Below, piece after piece: positions 53,758 through 64,000 of a DNA stretch of 64,000 bases (the stretch's first letter is position 1; every line of letters starts with the position of its first letter). Below the pieces are notes generated by a model, which worked only from the letters and a program-made list of their open reading frames with translations, was not told where the DNA came from and searched no databases. Both the position numbers and the translations under genes were made by a program. Source of the stretch: Selaginella moellendorffii (Eukaryota; Streptophyta; Lycopodiopsida; Selaginellales; Selaginellaceae); contig NW_003314283.1 of NCBI RefSeq assembly GCF_000143415.4, positions 985,734 to 1,049,733 on the forward strand, written 5' to 3'.

Positions 53758-54939
53758 ATGGGTAGGGCGGGCAATGCCGGCGAGCAGCAGCCGCGAATCA
53801 CACTGGGGAGCTACTTGGATATGTCACGGAGCTTGAATATGGATCCTTCCTGGAGCTCCAGGCAGCACAGCAATGCCAGGGGGCGATGGGACATGACCAA
53901 GAGCCTCAATGTGGAGTCTGGATTCTTCGCAAAGGCATCGTCGCGGCCTAGCCGCAAGGCCGCGAGGAATGGCAATGGAAGCAGTGGCAGTGGCAGCAGT
54001 GGCAGTGGCAGCAGAGTAGCGGCGGCCAAATCTTCGGAGGATTGCGTCGTGGTGGCCGCGAATTCTCCCATTATAGACCAGGAGCACAGGAGATCGAGCG
54101 CCGCGGCCAAAAGCCCCTTGTCCGCGACCGATGGTGGGATGTTTCCAAGCCGGGCAAGCTTCCACGCGGGACTCAATGGGAAGATGCTACCCACGAGTCC
54201 AAACATCCGGGACCCTTGCCAGGAGAAAGATCTCATCGATGCTTTCGTGGACCAGCTGAGAACCATCGCCGCGAGCTCCTCGAGTAGCGAGCCCAACGCT
54301 ACAACGCGGCGAGTGGTGAGGCGAGCGCTGGAGTTTTCCAGCAACTTGAACGCTCAAAAGATCACCACCACCACCACCGCCACCACCGGCAGCGAAATCC
54401 ACAGCAAGAACAAAGTGCCATCGTCCAGAGGCGTGGACGATCTTCGCGATGGTGGCGACGATCTTGGCAGGAGGATTTACCGCTCGAAGCTGAAGGGCAA
54501 TGGCGGTGATCTCCGGAGGCAGCACTTTCTTCCCGTGGTTGTGGAGGAGAAACAAACGGTCATCTCCTCGCCGATATGCCACAGCAGCTCTTCGAGGATG
54601 AAGCTAAAGTCCGTGGACATGCCTCCGGCGATCCAGCAGCACGCCGTGGAGTGTGCCTTCCAGCTCCTCAAGAACATGGATTGCAAGCTCAACTGCAAGC
54701 TCATCGCCTGGCAACTTAAGAAGGTAAGTTTCGGTCCAAGTTGACGATCGAGTTCTTTACTTACGTGGTGTTCTTTGTAGGAGTTTGATAAGATCCATGG
54801 ACCGGCTTGGCACTGCATCGTGGGGACGAGTTTTGGATCGTATGTAACGCACTCCGTCGGTGGATTCATCTACTTTGCGGTGGGAAAGGTGTCGATTCTT
54901 CTCTTTAGAACTGCCATCGAGGTGGTGGATAAAAAGTAG
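53758..54939 (+). CDS. Dynein light chain LC8-type protein with long N-terminal extension
   Basis: Two exons, 53758-54723 and 54781-54939; 1125 nt, 374 aa. The last ~90 residues are an LC8/DYNLL domain: [53 protein letters not shown] and [16 protein letters not shown]. The N-terminal ~280 residues are Ser/Gly/Arg-rich and probably disordered; two similar short motifs, [12 protein letters not shown] and [11 protein letters not shown], occur near the start. Known: LC8 is a dimeric hub binding short linear motifs in many partners. Land plants have LC8-like proteins but lack cytoplasmic dynein heavy chains, so a dynein-independent hub role is likely. Genes face tail to tail with sulfite oxidase, 144 bp apart. 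Confidence 0.88.
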
Positions 54940-55083
54940 AGGCTGGCTCGCTCGAAATTCAAGCTGCCAGTTCTTCGTCTAGCGCAGTGGAAAATCACAC
55001 TGCTCTTGTACAATGGGAATTCCAACTCTAAAAAACCATGACTTTTAAGAAACAAAAAGAACTGGCTTCGTACCTCCAACCTT

Positions 55084-56898
55084 TTAAAGCTTGGATTGAG
55101 GAGGGACGACATTGAGTCTCACCCGGTGCCATGAAGTGTTTAGCACTCCTCTCAAGTTCCATATGCTCGATACATCCTCTGGCTGGATGTTTGCGGCAGC
55201 ATCAACCTGTCAATCACATAAAAACCGTGAGAGGTCTCGAACGAACTCGAGAAACTTACAGCTTTAGCCACGACTTCTAGCGGAGAGTTCGTGAGTTCCA
55301 CCGTCAGCTCCCATAGGACCCACGCAAATCTCTTGCATTTCTCGGGATTGTCAGCAATGTACTCCTTGTCATCTTGGAATCGCTGAGCTTCCTGCCAAGT
55401 TTTGCCTCCGTCTACCGAGACATCAACGCGTTCTATTCCACGGCCTCCACCACTCACAGCGTAGCCTTGAATTTTCATCTAGAAAAGCAGAAACAAACAA
55501 CTGAGCATCAAACACAAGTGTGCTTACCTTGCTGCCAGCTTTGACGAGATCTCCCTCTGCTGGAGAGCATATAGGACACTGGCAACCAAAAACCACGAGA
55601 ATTTTAAGAAGAAATCCCAGCTTGACGACATACCTGAACAGGAAAGTCCATTAAAGGTCGGCGAGAGTTCCAGTTGATGTTGTCCCAATCTACGGTTGGT
55701 GGAAACATCTTGAAATCCTTTTGCATGAAAAACCCCTGGCGAGTTGAGAGATGTTAAAATGTGTCGTGACTTACCAATTATATACAAAACCTGGCATTCT
55801 TCTTCAATAACTTTGATCTCAGTAAGCCATTTTACCGAGCGAGCGCCAATGACACCTGGAACAACAACCCGAAGAGGAAATCCATGGTCCCTATTTAGTT
55901 CCTGTGACAGATTTTCATAAACTAGGAAATTCGTTCTGCGCTTTTGATTTTACCTTTCCATTCATTTCATAAGCCAAAATAACTTCCGCTTCAGGGCTCA
56001 TTGCTTGGGAGAGAGGGATGGATCCCTTGTAAGGTCCACCATTTTCTTCCTGAAACAAAAAGTTGATGGTAGACTTAAAACGTAAACAACTAAGAAAACT
56101 TTGTTTTGCTTTGCCCACCTTGCAAACGTCCACGCTTGAAAACTCGACATGCCTTTTCGAAGATTCTTGGCGAACTCCTGCGAGTTCCAACACGTCGTGC
56201 AATCTAGCACCTCCCCAAACAGCTGGACAAAAGTTTATGTCGTAAGAAAGAAAAAAAAACAATTCGTGCCCACCATTTCCCAAGGCTGAAATCGCCCAGC
56301 CAACACCTTTAACTTTTCTGACTTTGCTCATAGCCGTTCTCCGATTTCCTGCACACTGGAGAGCAAAACTCATCAAAGACTAAAAGTTTGAAGTTGGCTT
56401 TTCTTACTTGTAGCGTAGCCGTCACCGTGTGCTTGGGCAAGTTCCTGCATTTACGTTGGTTATCACCCTTCGAGCAATAGAAGAGAATTGAAAGAATTTT
56501 CAAGTACCTCAAGTCCTGGAGGGACAAAGACAAGGGTCCAGGAACCAAGCCACAAATTTCCAAGCGATAGCTGCCAAAACAAGCAATTTAGAAAAAAAAA
56601 ATTGCAAAGAGCTTTAGAGAAGAATCAATCAATCTCGATCAATTTTTTTTTTACTTGTTTGGATCATCGATGACAGGAATGGGACCGTGATTCCTTTTGT
56701 AGAAGAGATCCTCGGGAGTTACGAAGGATCGCACGAGAGCCTTCGGCGGTGTCTCGGCATTGAAAGGCTCCTGAGAAGGAAAATAAATTTGTTGAAGTGG
56801 TAGAAGCACAGCATTTTCCTTACCTTGGAATTTACAATGAGTGATGGATCGCGATGAGGCTCGTTCTCGTAAGATTTTGGCCCATACAGCACTCCCAT
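55084..56898 (-). CDS. Plant sulfite oxidase (peroxisomal molybdoenzyme)
   Basis: Oxidises sulfite to sulfate using molybdenum cofactor and oxygen, without the heme domain of animal enzymes. Twelve exons: 56824-56898, 56655-56770, 56508-56570, 56408-56444, 56274-56355, 56119-56222, 55954-56049, 55791-55901, 55634-55735, 55528-55578, 55260-55478, 55084-55206. Total 1179 nt, 392 aa, almost the Arabidopsis length. Visible: [25 protein letters not shown] with the Mo-ligating Cys, [42 protein letters not shown], and the dimerisation half [17 protein letters not shown]. The C-terminus is SKL, a canonical PTS1. Start [14 protein letters not shown] aligns with known plant starts. Intron 8 (55736-55790) uses a weak donor (CAG|GTTTTG), and two introns begin GTGGGC. 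Intact. Confidence 0.93.
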
Positions 56899-57192
56899 CG
56901 CGCAAACCTGCAAATCCATGGCGAGTAGCACCGAAAGCTGGAATTCGAGCAAACCTTCGCGGCGTCCTGGCCGCCGCACGCCAAAGAGAATGAGAGATCG
57001 ACGAGAATTCGAGAGAGCGCTTCCTGGCCGCCGCGCGCCAAAGAGAAAGAGAAGAATGAGCTACCCTAGGATTCCTCGAAGCCTCTCTTCTATCGCTATA
57101 GCCACCATTCACAGGAACGCCACTGAAAAGATTCGACCTCGCGACCACTTTAGGCCAGGGAGAGGATTTGAGCCCGAGGCCTCTCTGGCATT
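56899..57192. promoter_or_regulatory. Divergent region between sulfite oxidase and a PPR gene
   Basis: About 294 bp serve both genes. A near-duplicate segment (TGGCCGCCGCACGCCAAAGAGAATGAGAG / TGGCCGCCGCGCGCCAAAGAGAAAGAGAA, quoted here only to mark it: roughly 56966-56994 and 57029-57057) forms a direct repeat about 63 bp apart. Confidence 0.5.
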
Positions 57193-59283
57193 TTGATGCT
57201 AGTGAAATATTTAGGGCTATGGAGGAGGAGGAAGAAGGCGCTCGATTTTTCCCTCTTCTCGATCTATACGAGGACGGCCAGCACGGCCAGCAGCATCGAA
57301 TTCCTACCGGTGCTGCGGTCGCGGGTTCAAGAGCTCGAGTGGAATGGGATCAATCTGGAGCCTTACGCGTACGAGGAGCTGCTCCAGGCATGCGCGCGAT
57401 TGAGTGCTCTCCACGAAGGTAGGCGAATCCATTCCCACATTGCCCGGTGTGGATTTGGCGATCGCGCGCTCTTCTTGCAGAACACTCTCCTCAACGTCTA
57501 CGCAAAATGTGGGAGCGTCCGGGACGCGATCGAGCTCTTGGAATCCATGGAGCTCCGGAATGCGGTCTCGTGGAACGTGGTGATCGGCGGGTTTGCCAGG
57601 AGCGGGCACCGGCAAGAAGCGCTGGAAATTTTCGGGAAGATGATGTTGGAAGGAGTCAGGCCTGGCAGAATCACCTTCACGAACGCTCTCCTGGCCTGTG
57701 AAGGAGAGGAATTCCTGCCGCTGGGAAGGATCATCCACAGCTCCATCCAAGAGGCCGGGATCACAGATCAAGAAGAAGAAGAGAAAGCTGTGGAGCTGGG
57801 AAATGGGCTGATTGCCATGTATGGGAGATGCGGTGATCTAGCAGCTGCTACCCAGGTTTACTATGGAGTGAGGCAGCGGACGATTGTTTCGTGGAACTCG
57901 ATCATCGCAGCGTATGCCCAGTCCGGACATAGCAAGGAGGCGTTCCAGTTCTTCCAAGAATTGCTAGCTAATGGGACCAAGCCGAGCTCAGTGACGTTCC
58001 TTGCCATCTTGCCGGCCTGTTCGAGCTCGCAGGAGGTGGACGTCTTCTCGGCGTTGATCAGAGAGGCTGGACTGGAATCCGACGTGCTCGTCAGTACGTG
58101 CTTGATCACCACATACGGGAAAGCTGGCTCTTTGGAGAATTCCAGGAGAGCTTTTGCTGTCTCGGAACGGAGCAACGTTGTGACTTGGAACGCGATGCTC
58201 ACGGCGGTGTCGAGCGTTGGAAAGCTATTGGAAGAGCAGCGCAGTGTAGAGGTGGGATTCCTCGCGGAGGCAGAATCGCTCCGGTTGTTCCGAGAGATGC
58301 TGGGCGAAGGACTGAGGCCCGCGAGGGTGACGTTTCTGGCGGTTCTAAACTCTTCATCGCCGAGTCCCAGGAGCTGGGAATGGATTCACAGGCTGGCCTT
58401 CGAGAGCGGTGTTGCCGACGTAGAACCGGATGTAGCAGCCGCGCTGGGCACCGCCTTCGTACGAGCCCACGGAAGAAGAAGATCGAGCAAAAGTTTCGAT
58501 CAAGATCAAGGTCTTCACCGACAGGAACTCGAGCTCTCGGACGACGTGCTTGCCTGGACAAGTGCCATGACAAGCTGCTCCCAGAAAGGCCTGGACAGAG
58601 ACTCCCTCGCCATCTTTCGCCAAATGCAGCTCCAAGGCATCCATCCAACCAGTTTCACTCTCGCGGTGGCTCTGGAATCCTGTGCGAAGCTGGGCGACTA
58701 CGAACAAGGCAGCAGCATCCACCGCGTGATGGCCCTCCAGTGCAAATCCGACGAGTTTGTCGCCACCGCGCTCGTCAACTTATACTCGAGGTGTGGAGAT
58801 CTCGCCGCCGCTCGAGCAGTCTTCGACGGCTTCCAGGGATCGACGCTGGTCCTTGCCACCGCCCTCATCGCCGGCTACTCTCGGAATGGCGATGGCACCG
58901 CCGCGCTCCAGGCCTATCAGCTCATGCAGCTCCATGGCGACGCTCCGAATGACGTGACCTTCGTCACCATCCTCTCGGCTTGCAGCCACGCCGGCTTGCT
59001 GGACGAGGGGGTTGGATACTTCCAGGCCATGGCCGCGGAGCATTCGATCGAGGCGACGGCCCAGCACTATGGCTGCGTCGTGGATTTGCTCGCTCGGCTT
59101 GGGCATTTGGAGGAGGCCGAGGAGATTATCGAGGAGATGCCGTTCTTGCCGGGGAGCGTGGATTGGCTGACGCTGCTGGGCGGGAACAGGAATCACGGGG
59201 ATTTGCGGCAGGGGGAGCGAGCGATAGGAGAGCTCGAGCGTGGATTTCTGGCGGGATCCAGTGGATCGAAATGGAGGCTCTAA
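57193..59283 (+). CDS. PLS-class PPR protein, no DYW
   Basis: Intronless, 696 aa. Repeated P, L and S motifs: YEELLQACARLSALHEGRRIH, NTLLNVYAKCGS, VSWNVVIGGFARSG, ATALVNLYSRCGD, FVTILSACSHAGLL, then HYGCVVDLLARLG and VDWLTLLGGNRNHGD as S2 and E1. The protein ends about 20 residues later (SGSSGSKWRL-like tail), before E2, so no editing deaminase is present. The first residues (MMLVKYLGLWRRRKKALD) are basic and could target mitochondria. A degenerate, stretched P motif lies around residues 340-370 (KLLEEQRSVEVGFLAE). Stop TAA at 59281-59283. Confidence 0.88.
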   Translation: MMLVKYLGLWRRRKKALDFSLFSIYTRTASTASSIEFLPVLRSRVQELEWNGINLEPYAYEELLQACARLSALHEGRRIHSHIARCGFGDRALFLQNTLLNVYAKCGSVRDAIELLESMELRNAVSWNVVIGGFARSGHRQEALEIFGKMMLEGVRPGRITFTNALLACEGEEFLPLGRIIHSSIQEAGITDQEEEEKAVELGNGLIAMYGRCGDLAAATQVYYGVRQRTIVSWNSIIAAYAQSGHSKEAFQFFQELLANGTKPSSVTFLAILPACSSSQEVDVFSALIREAGLESDVLVSTCLITTYGKAGSLENSRRAFAVSERSNVVTWNAMLTAVSSVGKLLEEQRSVEVGFLAEAESLRLFREMLGEGLRPARVTFLAVLNSSSPSPRSWEWIHRLAFESGVADVEPDVAAALGTAFVRAHGRRRSSKSFDQDQGLHRQELELSDDVLAWTSAMTSCSQKGLDRDSLAIFRQMQLQGIHPTSFTLAVALESCAKLGDYEQGSSIHRVMALQCKSDEFVATALVNLYSRCGDLAAARAVFDGFQGSTLVLATALIAGYSRNGDGTAALQAYQLMQLHGDAPNDVTFVTILSACSHAGLLDEGVGYFQAMAAEHSIEATAQHYGCVVDLLARLGHLEEAEEIIEEMPFLPGSVDWLTLLGGNRNHGDLRQGERAIGELERGFLAGSSGSKWRL

Positions 59284-59783
59284 GGGCGTTAAAGAGTTAC
59301 CAACATTATAAACAAATTTTTTTTAATGATTACTTGAAAAAAATATTATTTAGAGTTTTAAGTAATGCTGACAAAAGGTGTCATTTTGTAAACTACATAA
59401 GAAAGACTTAAAGACCGGTTTTACTTCAAGTCAACCTAGTCGGTGCAGTTGGTAATTTTAGCACTACGTAGAGAAATGCTTGCATGTGTACAAATTTTGG
59501 CTGACGGAACGCTTGAAGGAATTGCAGTCGTAGGAAGGTAGCTCTGAAACAGTCACTTTGAAGACATTGCCACTAATGGAGAGAGAGAGAGAGAGAGAGA
59601 ATTCTTTTCCAAGAGGATTCAGTTGTTTGCTGCTGACTGTTTCCACTCTCTGTTTTCTCACCCCTTCAAGAAGTTTAGAATGTTTTTGCGTAGACTTCCT
59701 GTGCCTGATTGCCATCAAGCTCCCTTTTCACCCCTGTGCCAATATCCTCCACCTGTTCTATTTCGTGTCTTTTTCCGTGTTTC
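59284..59783. other. Intergenic region with GA microsatellite
   Basis: Holds a (GA)n run at about 59579-59600. No recognisable gene. Confidence 0.45.
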
Positions 59784-61079
59784 TCACATAGAACAGCATG
59801 CATGTTGAGAACCTGTAGAAGTAGTTGACTTCACAATTGCATCATCAAACTTGTACCAAATTCTGTTTGCTTTAGCAACTGTGGTATAATGCCCTCCTCT
59901 TCCGTAATGTTCAACAACTGCACACAGGTTGTAAGATTCCTGCTCGTTAGATGCTAATCTGGAAAAGAAAAAATAAAGCCGTGTTAAGCAGAAACATCAC
60001 AGCTACCTCAGACTTTCTGGGAAAATTCGCGGCAGTCGTCCTCTTGCTCAAGTTTAGCAGGCCAGCCCTAAGCGCTTTGACTTCTCTGTCCACCATTCTG
60101 CTTTTAAGCTCTGCATAAGGGAAATCGAATTAAATTACGCTAAAAGATGAGAAAGACAGACTTTTTAGCTTTAGTCCTGTCAGTCCTCGTTTCAAACCTT
60201 CATCTGGAAGCACGAAAACGCTCCAAGCATATTATAAGAAGCTGGATCAAGCATTTAGATTTTATAAACTTTTGGCTCCCACAAGTACACGCATGTAGCT
60301 GGACATTTTCATCCGCACGATCGAAGTCAATACAGGTCTCCAAATCCAAACTTTGTGAATCTGCAGGACAATCGTTAAACAAACATTCACAACGAAGTCT
60401 AGACATAATAGTTACCCCCGCCATTAGGAATGTGGAGCAGCCAATGTGTTGTTTCTTCAAAGCTCGAGTTTGAAACGCCACAAGTCACGCATTTACAGAC
60501 GTGTTTGAACTTCAGCTTTACTTCCTTGCAATCCATAACCTTCTCAAGCTCGTTGAATAGTAATACTAAAAATTCCTGCACAAAAATGTCAGGCCGAAAC
60601 ACAAAGTCCATATACTTACATGTGCGTCCTGGTCCTGCCCAAGAACTGCAAAATTCGGATCAAGAGCAGCAACCTGCTGGTGCATAGCTCGCGCATCACA
60701 TGCTTCTCCATTGTTGATTTTCTTGTGAAGTTCAAACAACTCCTTGAACAACTGGCTAGTTGCCGAAGCTTTCTCCAAGAGTCCTCCAAAGTGTCTTGTG
60801 AGAACTTAATGCTTGAATTGTACTTGAAAGATCACACGTCCGTCCAATGTTGGGAATCCCAACCAGTTTGTGCTCGGACGCAGTAGTTATCGCCTGCTTA
60901 ACCGAATATTTCAACTCTTTAACTTCTACCTGCCCTGCCGCTGCTCTGATATTCTTCTCTTCAGTTGCCCCTCTCACAGCTTCTTTTTCTTCGAGAATCA
61001 TCAGACTTCTTACGTTTTCCGCAACTCCTTCAGAAAATACGTGTTGAAGCTGACTCTCCTTGTCTTGAAGAATCATCAA
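59784..61079 (-). pseudogene. USP-type ubiquitin hydrolase, frame disrupted
   Basis: Minus-strand exons follow the USP catalytic-domain order: Cys box GIPNIGRTCDLSSTIQAL, SQLFKELFELHKKI, QDAH/EFLVLLFNELEKV across a clean GT-AG intron, a zinc-finger-like CKCVTCGVS, IPNGG then SLDLETCIDF, HACTCGSQKF with LLIICLERF, and a His box SYNLCAVVEHYGRGGHYTT followed by IWYKFDDAIV. The catalytic Cys, His and Asp are present. However, a one-base shift separates TLWRTLGESFG from EKASATSQLF (about 60775), and a TGA follows LERFRASR (about 60200). Either it is a pseudogene or these spots are assembly errors or unrecognised introns. The stop taken is TGA at 59784-59786. The segment upstream (to about 61550) may belong to it. 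Confidence 0.6.
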
Positions 61080-61316
61080 CCCATCGGGATGAGAACAGTA
61101 CCATCTATACTGTGAAGATTAAACTTTGTAGCAGAGAACACAAGGAAGTCTTGAACACCATAGCACAAACAGATAAACCTTACCAGCTTCTCTACAACAT
61201 TCAGAGTGCTCTGATAAGAAATATTTGCATCTGCACTAGATTCGTTCCCGCAAACCAGAATTTTGTCGCCCTCAAAAGCTCCTCAACTTCAGCCTCCTTT
61301 TGAAGTAGAAGATCGA

Positions 61317-61547
61317 TCACTTGTCCCAATACTTGATATCATCTGTCTCGAATGCATCAAGCCACCTGTTCCCTATCACAGTAGCCTCCCTCTGTGGAAA
61401 TGTTCTTAAGAACCATTCAGTGGCTGATTTAGGGAACAAATCCCTTGCCTGGCACTTCACAAGTTCTGCTAAAGCTCTAACAATCTTACAGGCCCTTTCA
61501 AGATCTTGCTCCTTGTAATACGTCAATCCGAGGTAAGGTTCTACCAA
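61317..61547 (-). CDS. Unidentified 76-codon ORF, possible exon
   Basis: Reads LTYYKEQDLERACKIVRAL and KSATEWFLRTFPQREATV. It looks like natural helical protein rather than random translation, but no family is recognised. It could be an exon of the neighbouring USP-like locus or of another decayed gene. Confidence 0.3.
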   Translation of the reverse strand: MVEPYLGLTYYKEQDLERACKIVRALAELVKCQARDLFPKSATEWFLRTFPQREATVIGNRWLDAFETDDIKYWDK

Positions 61548-61812
61548 ATCAATGGGGTGTCTTTATCGACAGGTTGTAGCATCGAAGAGGCTGCCGGATT
61601 GGCTTGCCCAGTGTTGCCAACAGAGTGCCGAATCCACAAATTCGTTCTCTTTCTTCAGGAGAACAAGGTGGACTGGACAAGCCGTGGAATGAACAGGGCT
61701 TCTTCGACATTGACTTGATTCACCATAATGTTGTGCAAGACTACATGAACCTCCCTTCTGCGCTCACTGAGGTTGAGCTCCGGACGATGATAAGTTGCAG
61801 CAACGTTCCAAG

Positions 61813-62022
61813 TCAGTCTTGTGCTCTCAAAGTGCGTCTCGCAGAGAGACTCTTGGGAGACTGCCACATTGTGTGTACAAGACAGGTTTGGAACAGGTAC
61901 AGGGAGGTTGGGCATCGCCTCGACACAACACAGTTCATCCAGGCAGAAAACCACTGCGAGAGACTTACGTGTTTGGCCATTCTAAAGTCCGCGAGCTTTA
62001 CATTTCCATCCGAGTCATGCAT
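61813..62022 (-). pseudogene. Protein kinase activation-loop exon, orphan
   Basis: DSDGNVKLADFRMAKH matches the end of the catalytic loop and the DFG region of MAPKKK-type kinases (GNVKLADFGMAKH), with Gly changed to Arg, followed by a GT donor (GTAAGTCTC). The expected next exon (GSPYWMAPEV) was not found downstream, nor the preceding exon upstream. Confidence 0.5.
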
Positions 62023-62243
62023 GTGTGGTTAGGTGTGGTATGCGTCAGGATGGGGTTTGACCATAGGGAGAAGGCGTTCATGTCCAGCCAGAGGGCCTTG
62101 ATACTTAAGCCGGACGAGAAGTAACTGTGGGACTTGGCTGCTTGTGTTGCAGTTCTAGCTAGTGATAGCTGTGAAGGTGAAATGCTCTGGCAAAAGGCAG
62201 GCAAACTCCACTTGTATGAATTGGGTACAAGGTGATCTACCAT

Positions 62244-63107
62244 AGTAGCTATAAATTATAAAGAAAGAATAATCTTAATCCTTGTTTGTATAAACAATTG
62301 ACATACTTTACTATTAGTAAAATATTGATTGCTTACTCAATTTCCTACCATAAAGGAAAATTAAAATTAAAAACCAATCCTCAAAATACAAACCTCATTT
62401 TCAGTCTCTCTTGTGTCATTAAGATCAATTGTGTATTTTTGAAAGAAAAAAAGGAATCTCTCTCCTCTAAAAATAAAAAAAGAAATATCTTGAGTTTCAT
62501 ATAAGTGCAACTTAAGTTGGCCATTTACAATGCTACACCAAAACATTTACCTCTAACAAGAATCATGAATGATGCACCTCATTGTAACCTAATAGTAACT
62601 CAATCTAGCTATTTCTACATAAGTGTTGAGAAGATGAGGACTAGAAAACAAATTCTTTTTGCAACTTTGCACAGTAGAGGAAAAAGAATGGATTTAACTC
62701 TAGAATGCAAAAAACACTAAACTTGTTTTTGAATGAAGTTTCTTAAACATGTTTGAAATTATCTGATGAAAAGAAGTATAAAACAAATATTTCCTGTCAA
62801 GAATACATTTTTCCCACCAAAAGTTTTTCCCATCAAGAACATTCATCTCTTATTAAGAAATTCATCTATCTGGAAAATGTGTATTTATTAGGGTATTCAC
62901 ACAATCTTATCCACGGATCATATAATAAATGTTGCTTATTTATAGGCTATTCATTCTTTATGACTTGCCATAAATTCCACTTGGGAACTCCCTCACAGTG
63001 TCCCATTCTTGTCCAGTGCTTTCTCCCAAGTAATCCAATTGTCTCCGGTATAGCCACTGTCATGATCTTATTCCTCTCTGCTGCGGTTTTTATTGCTCTC
63101 AAGTGAT
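62244..63107. other. AT-rich intergenic region
   Basis: No gene recognised; short ORFs only. Confidence 0.45.
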
Positions 63108-63126
63108 TCACAATGATTCATGATAG

Positions 63127-64000
63127 CTACTGCCAGCCACATGGTATGTGCAAATGCGATTCGTGCACCATCTCTCTACACCAATGATCAATTGCAGTGT
63201 AGGGAGCTTCCGACACGACACTTGCTTGCCAAGATCGCCACAGCATGCCGCAGTAGATCCAGGGCACCCATTGCAGGGGCTGCAGCTTAACACGTCCTGG
63301 GTGCTCTCGTGCAAACTCCTTGAGCAACGCAGGGATCTGTGGAGTAGCATCGTTGCTAGTGTAGACACACTTCAGCTCCACATCTGTGTCACTGCTTCTC
63401 TTCACCAGCTCACGAAGGAACTCCAGTTCCGGACCTGTTCTTTCCCAGATGTGCTTGCTGTAGACAAACTCGACTCTAACTGTCAAGGGGCTCTTCCTGC
63501 TGTTCCAATTTGCAACGTTGAGTTGCTGCATTTCGTCACACACACCGTGAGGCACTGGAACAAGAAAGCAAAAGCTTCACCTTGATACTTATGAAAGAGA
63601 CAATGAACTCCTCAAGCCCCTGGAACGGCTCCAGCAGGGCCACAAGATCAATAGAGCAGGGTGGAATGCCATCGTCAAAGATGCAGAAGTAGAACTTCTT
63701 CAGGCTCGACGTTCTACACAACGCTGCCTTGTCCATTACTTGGGTGGGGTTGCTAAACGGATTGAGGAAGATGATCTTTTTGAGCCTGGTGTAGCCCAGC
63801 CCCTGGATGTTCCACATGCTCTCTCTCACCCGGATCCACTCTACGTTGCATGTAACTCGATGTGCGGAGCAAAGAAGAACATCCACCGGAGCTTTGGTGT
63901 GTCAAGGGCAAGTGTAAAGTTGTCCACTCCACCACCCTCGCAGTGTTCCGACTGGCAGCTGTCGAGGCTGCGGCTCTTGAGCACGTAGGTACCTGCATAA
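63127..64000 (-). CDS. Unidentified protein, 3' part; possibly F-box/FBD-like
   Basis: Cut by the right edge. Three minus-strand segments look coding: LDTPKLRWMFFFAPHIE (about 63860-63920), NIQGLGYTRLKKIIFLNPF to LEPFQGLEEFIVSFISIK (about 63590-63815), and VRVEFVYSKHIWERTGPELEFLRELV to HIPCGWQ (63127-63530). The order of leucine-rich segments followed by a terminal domain with EFLRELVKRSS resembles F-box/FBD proteins, but weakly. Frames change between segments without obvious introns of normal length (the last gap is about 25 nt), so it may be a pseudogene. Confidence 0.35.

Overview
This is nuclear DNA of a land plant. It carries a kinesin-12 with the phragmoplast-kinesin tail signature, geranylgeranyl reductase, a chloroplast-envelope quinone-oxidoreductase homologue, plant sulfite oxidase, two AP2/ERF factors and three intronless PPR genes. 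Introns are mostly about 45-100 bp, genes sit close together, and gene clusters alternate with AT-rich repeat-filled stretches. Together with abundant intronless PPRs and an LC8-type dynein light chain, this fits a lycophyte such as Selaginella. The species is inference, not something the sequence states. Exon structures were read by eye from GT/AG sites, reading phase and family similarity.

Layout. 1-1073: 3' end of a PI4K-gamma gene, cut by the left edge. 1074-3951: AT-rich, no gene. 3952-14240: dense cluster with an S-repeat PPR (-), proline iminopeptidase (-), Fic protein 1 (-), a DUF3598-like protein (-), Fic protein 2 (+) and a PLS PPR (+). 14432-23260: kinesin-12 (-), a BT1-type adenylate carrier (-), a ceQORH-like oxidoreductase (+) and a phospholipase A2-like protein (+). 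23261-24908: repeats, including a MITE and a second copy of an ERF 3' flank. 24909-33736: ERF (-), a RecA2-only DEAD-box-like gene (+), CHLP (-), ERF with an EAR motif (+), an RLCK-like pseudokinase (-) and a GT31/DUF604 glycosyltransferase (-).

34272-37903 is a decayed Mutator-like element with long terminal inverted repeats and an exact 11-bp target-site duplication. 37904-45200 is a rearranged zone holding a small membrane-protein gene with a GC-AG intron and two truncated copies of it, fragments of an RNA polymerase III largest-subunit gene, a Ty3/gypsy fragment ending in an 80-bp palindrome, and a second MITE copy. 45200-53300 is AT-rich repeat desert (gypsy remnant, LINE remnant, a ~760-bp direct repeat). 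53758-59283 returns to genes: an LC8-domain protein (+), sulfite oxidase (-) and a PLS PPR (+). 59784-64000 holds decayed material: a USP-type deubiquitinase with disrupted frame, a kinase fragment and an unidentified partial gene at the right edge.

Working together: the PPRs are predicted organelle RNA-binding factors, and CHLP, BT1 and ceQORH are plastid-linked. The most unusual coding neighbourhood is the Fic / DUF3598-like / Fic trio at 8.5-11.8 kb. The most unusual structures are the MULE, the 80-bp palindrome, and a duplicated exon edge inside the BT1 gene.
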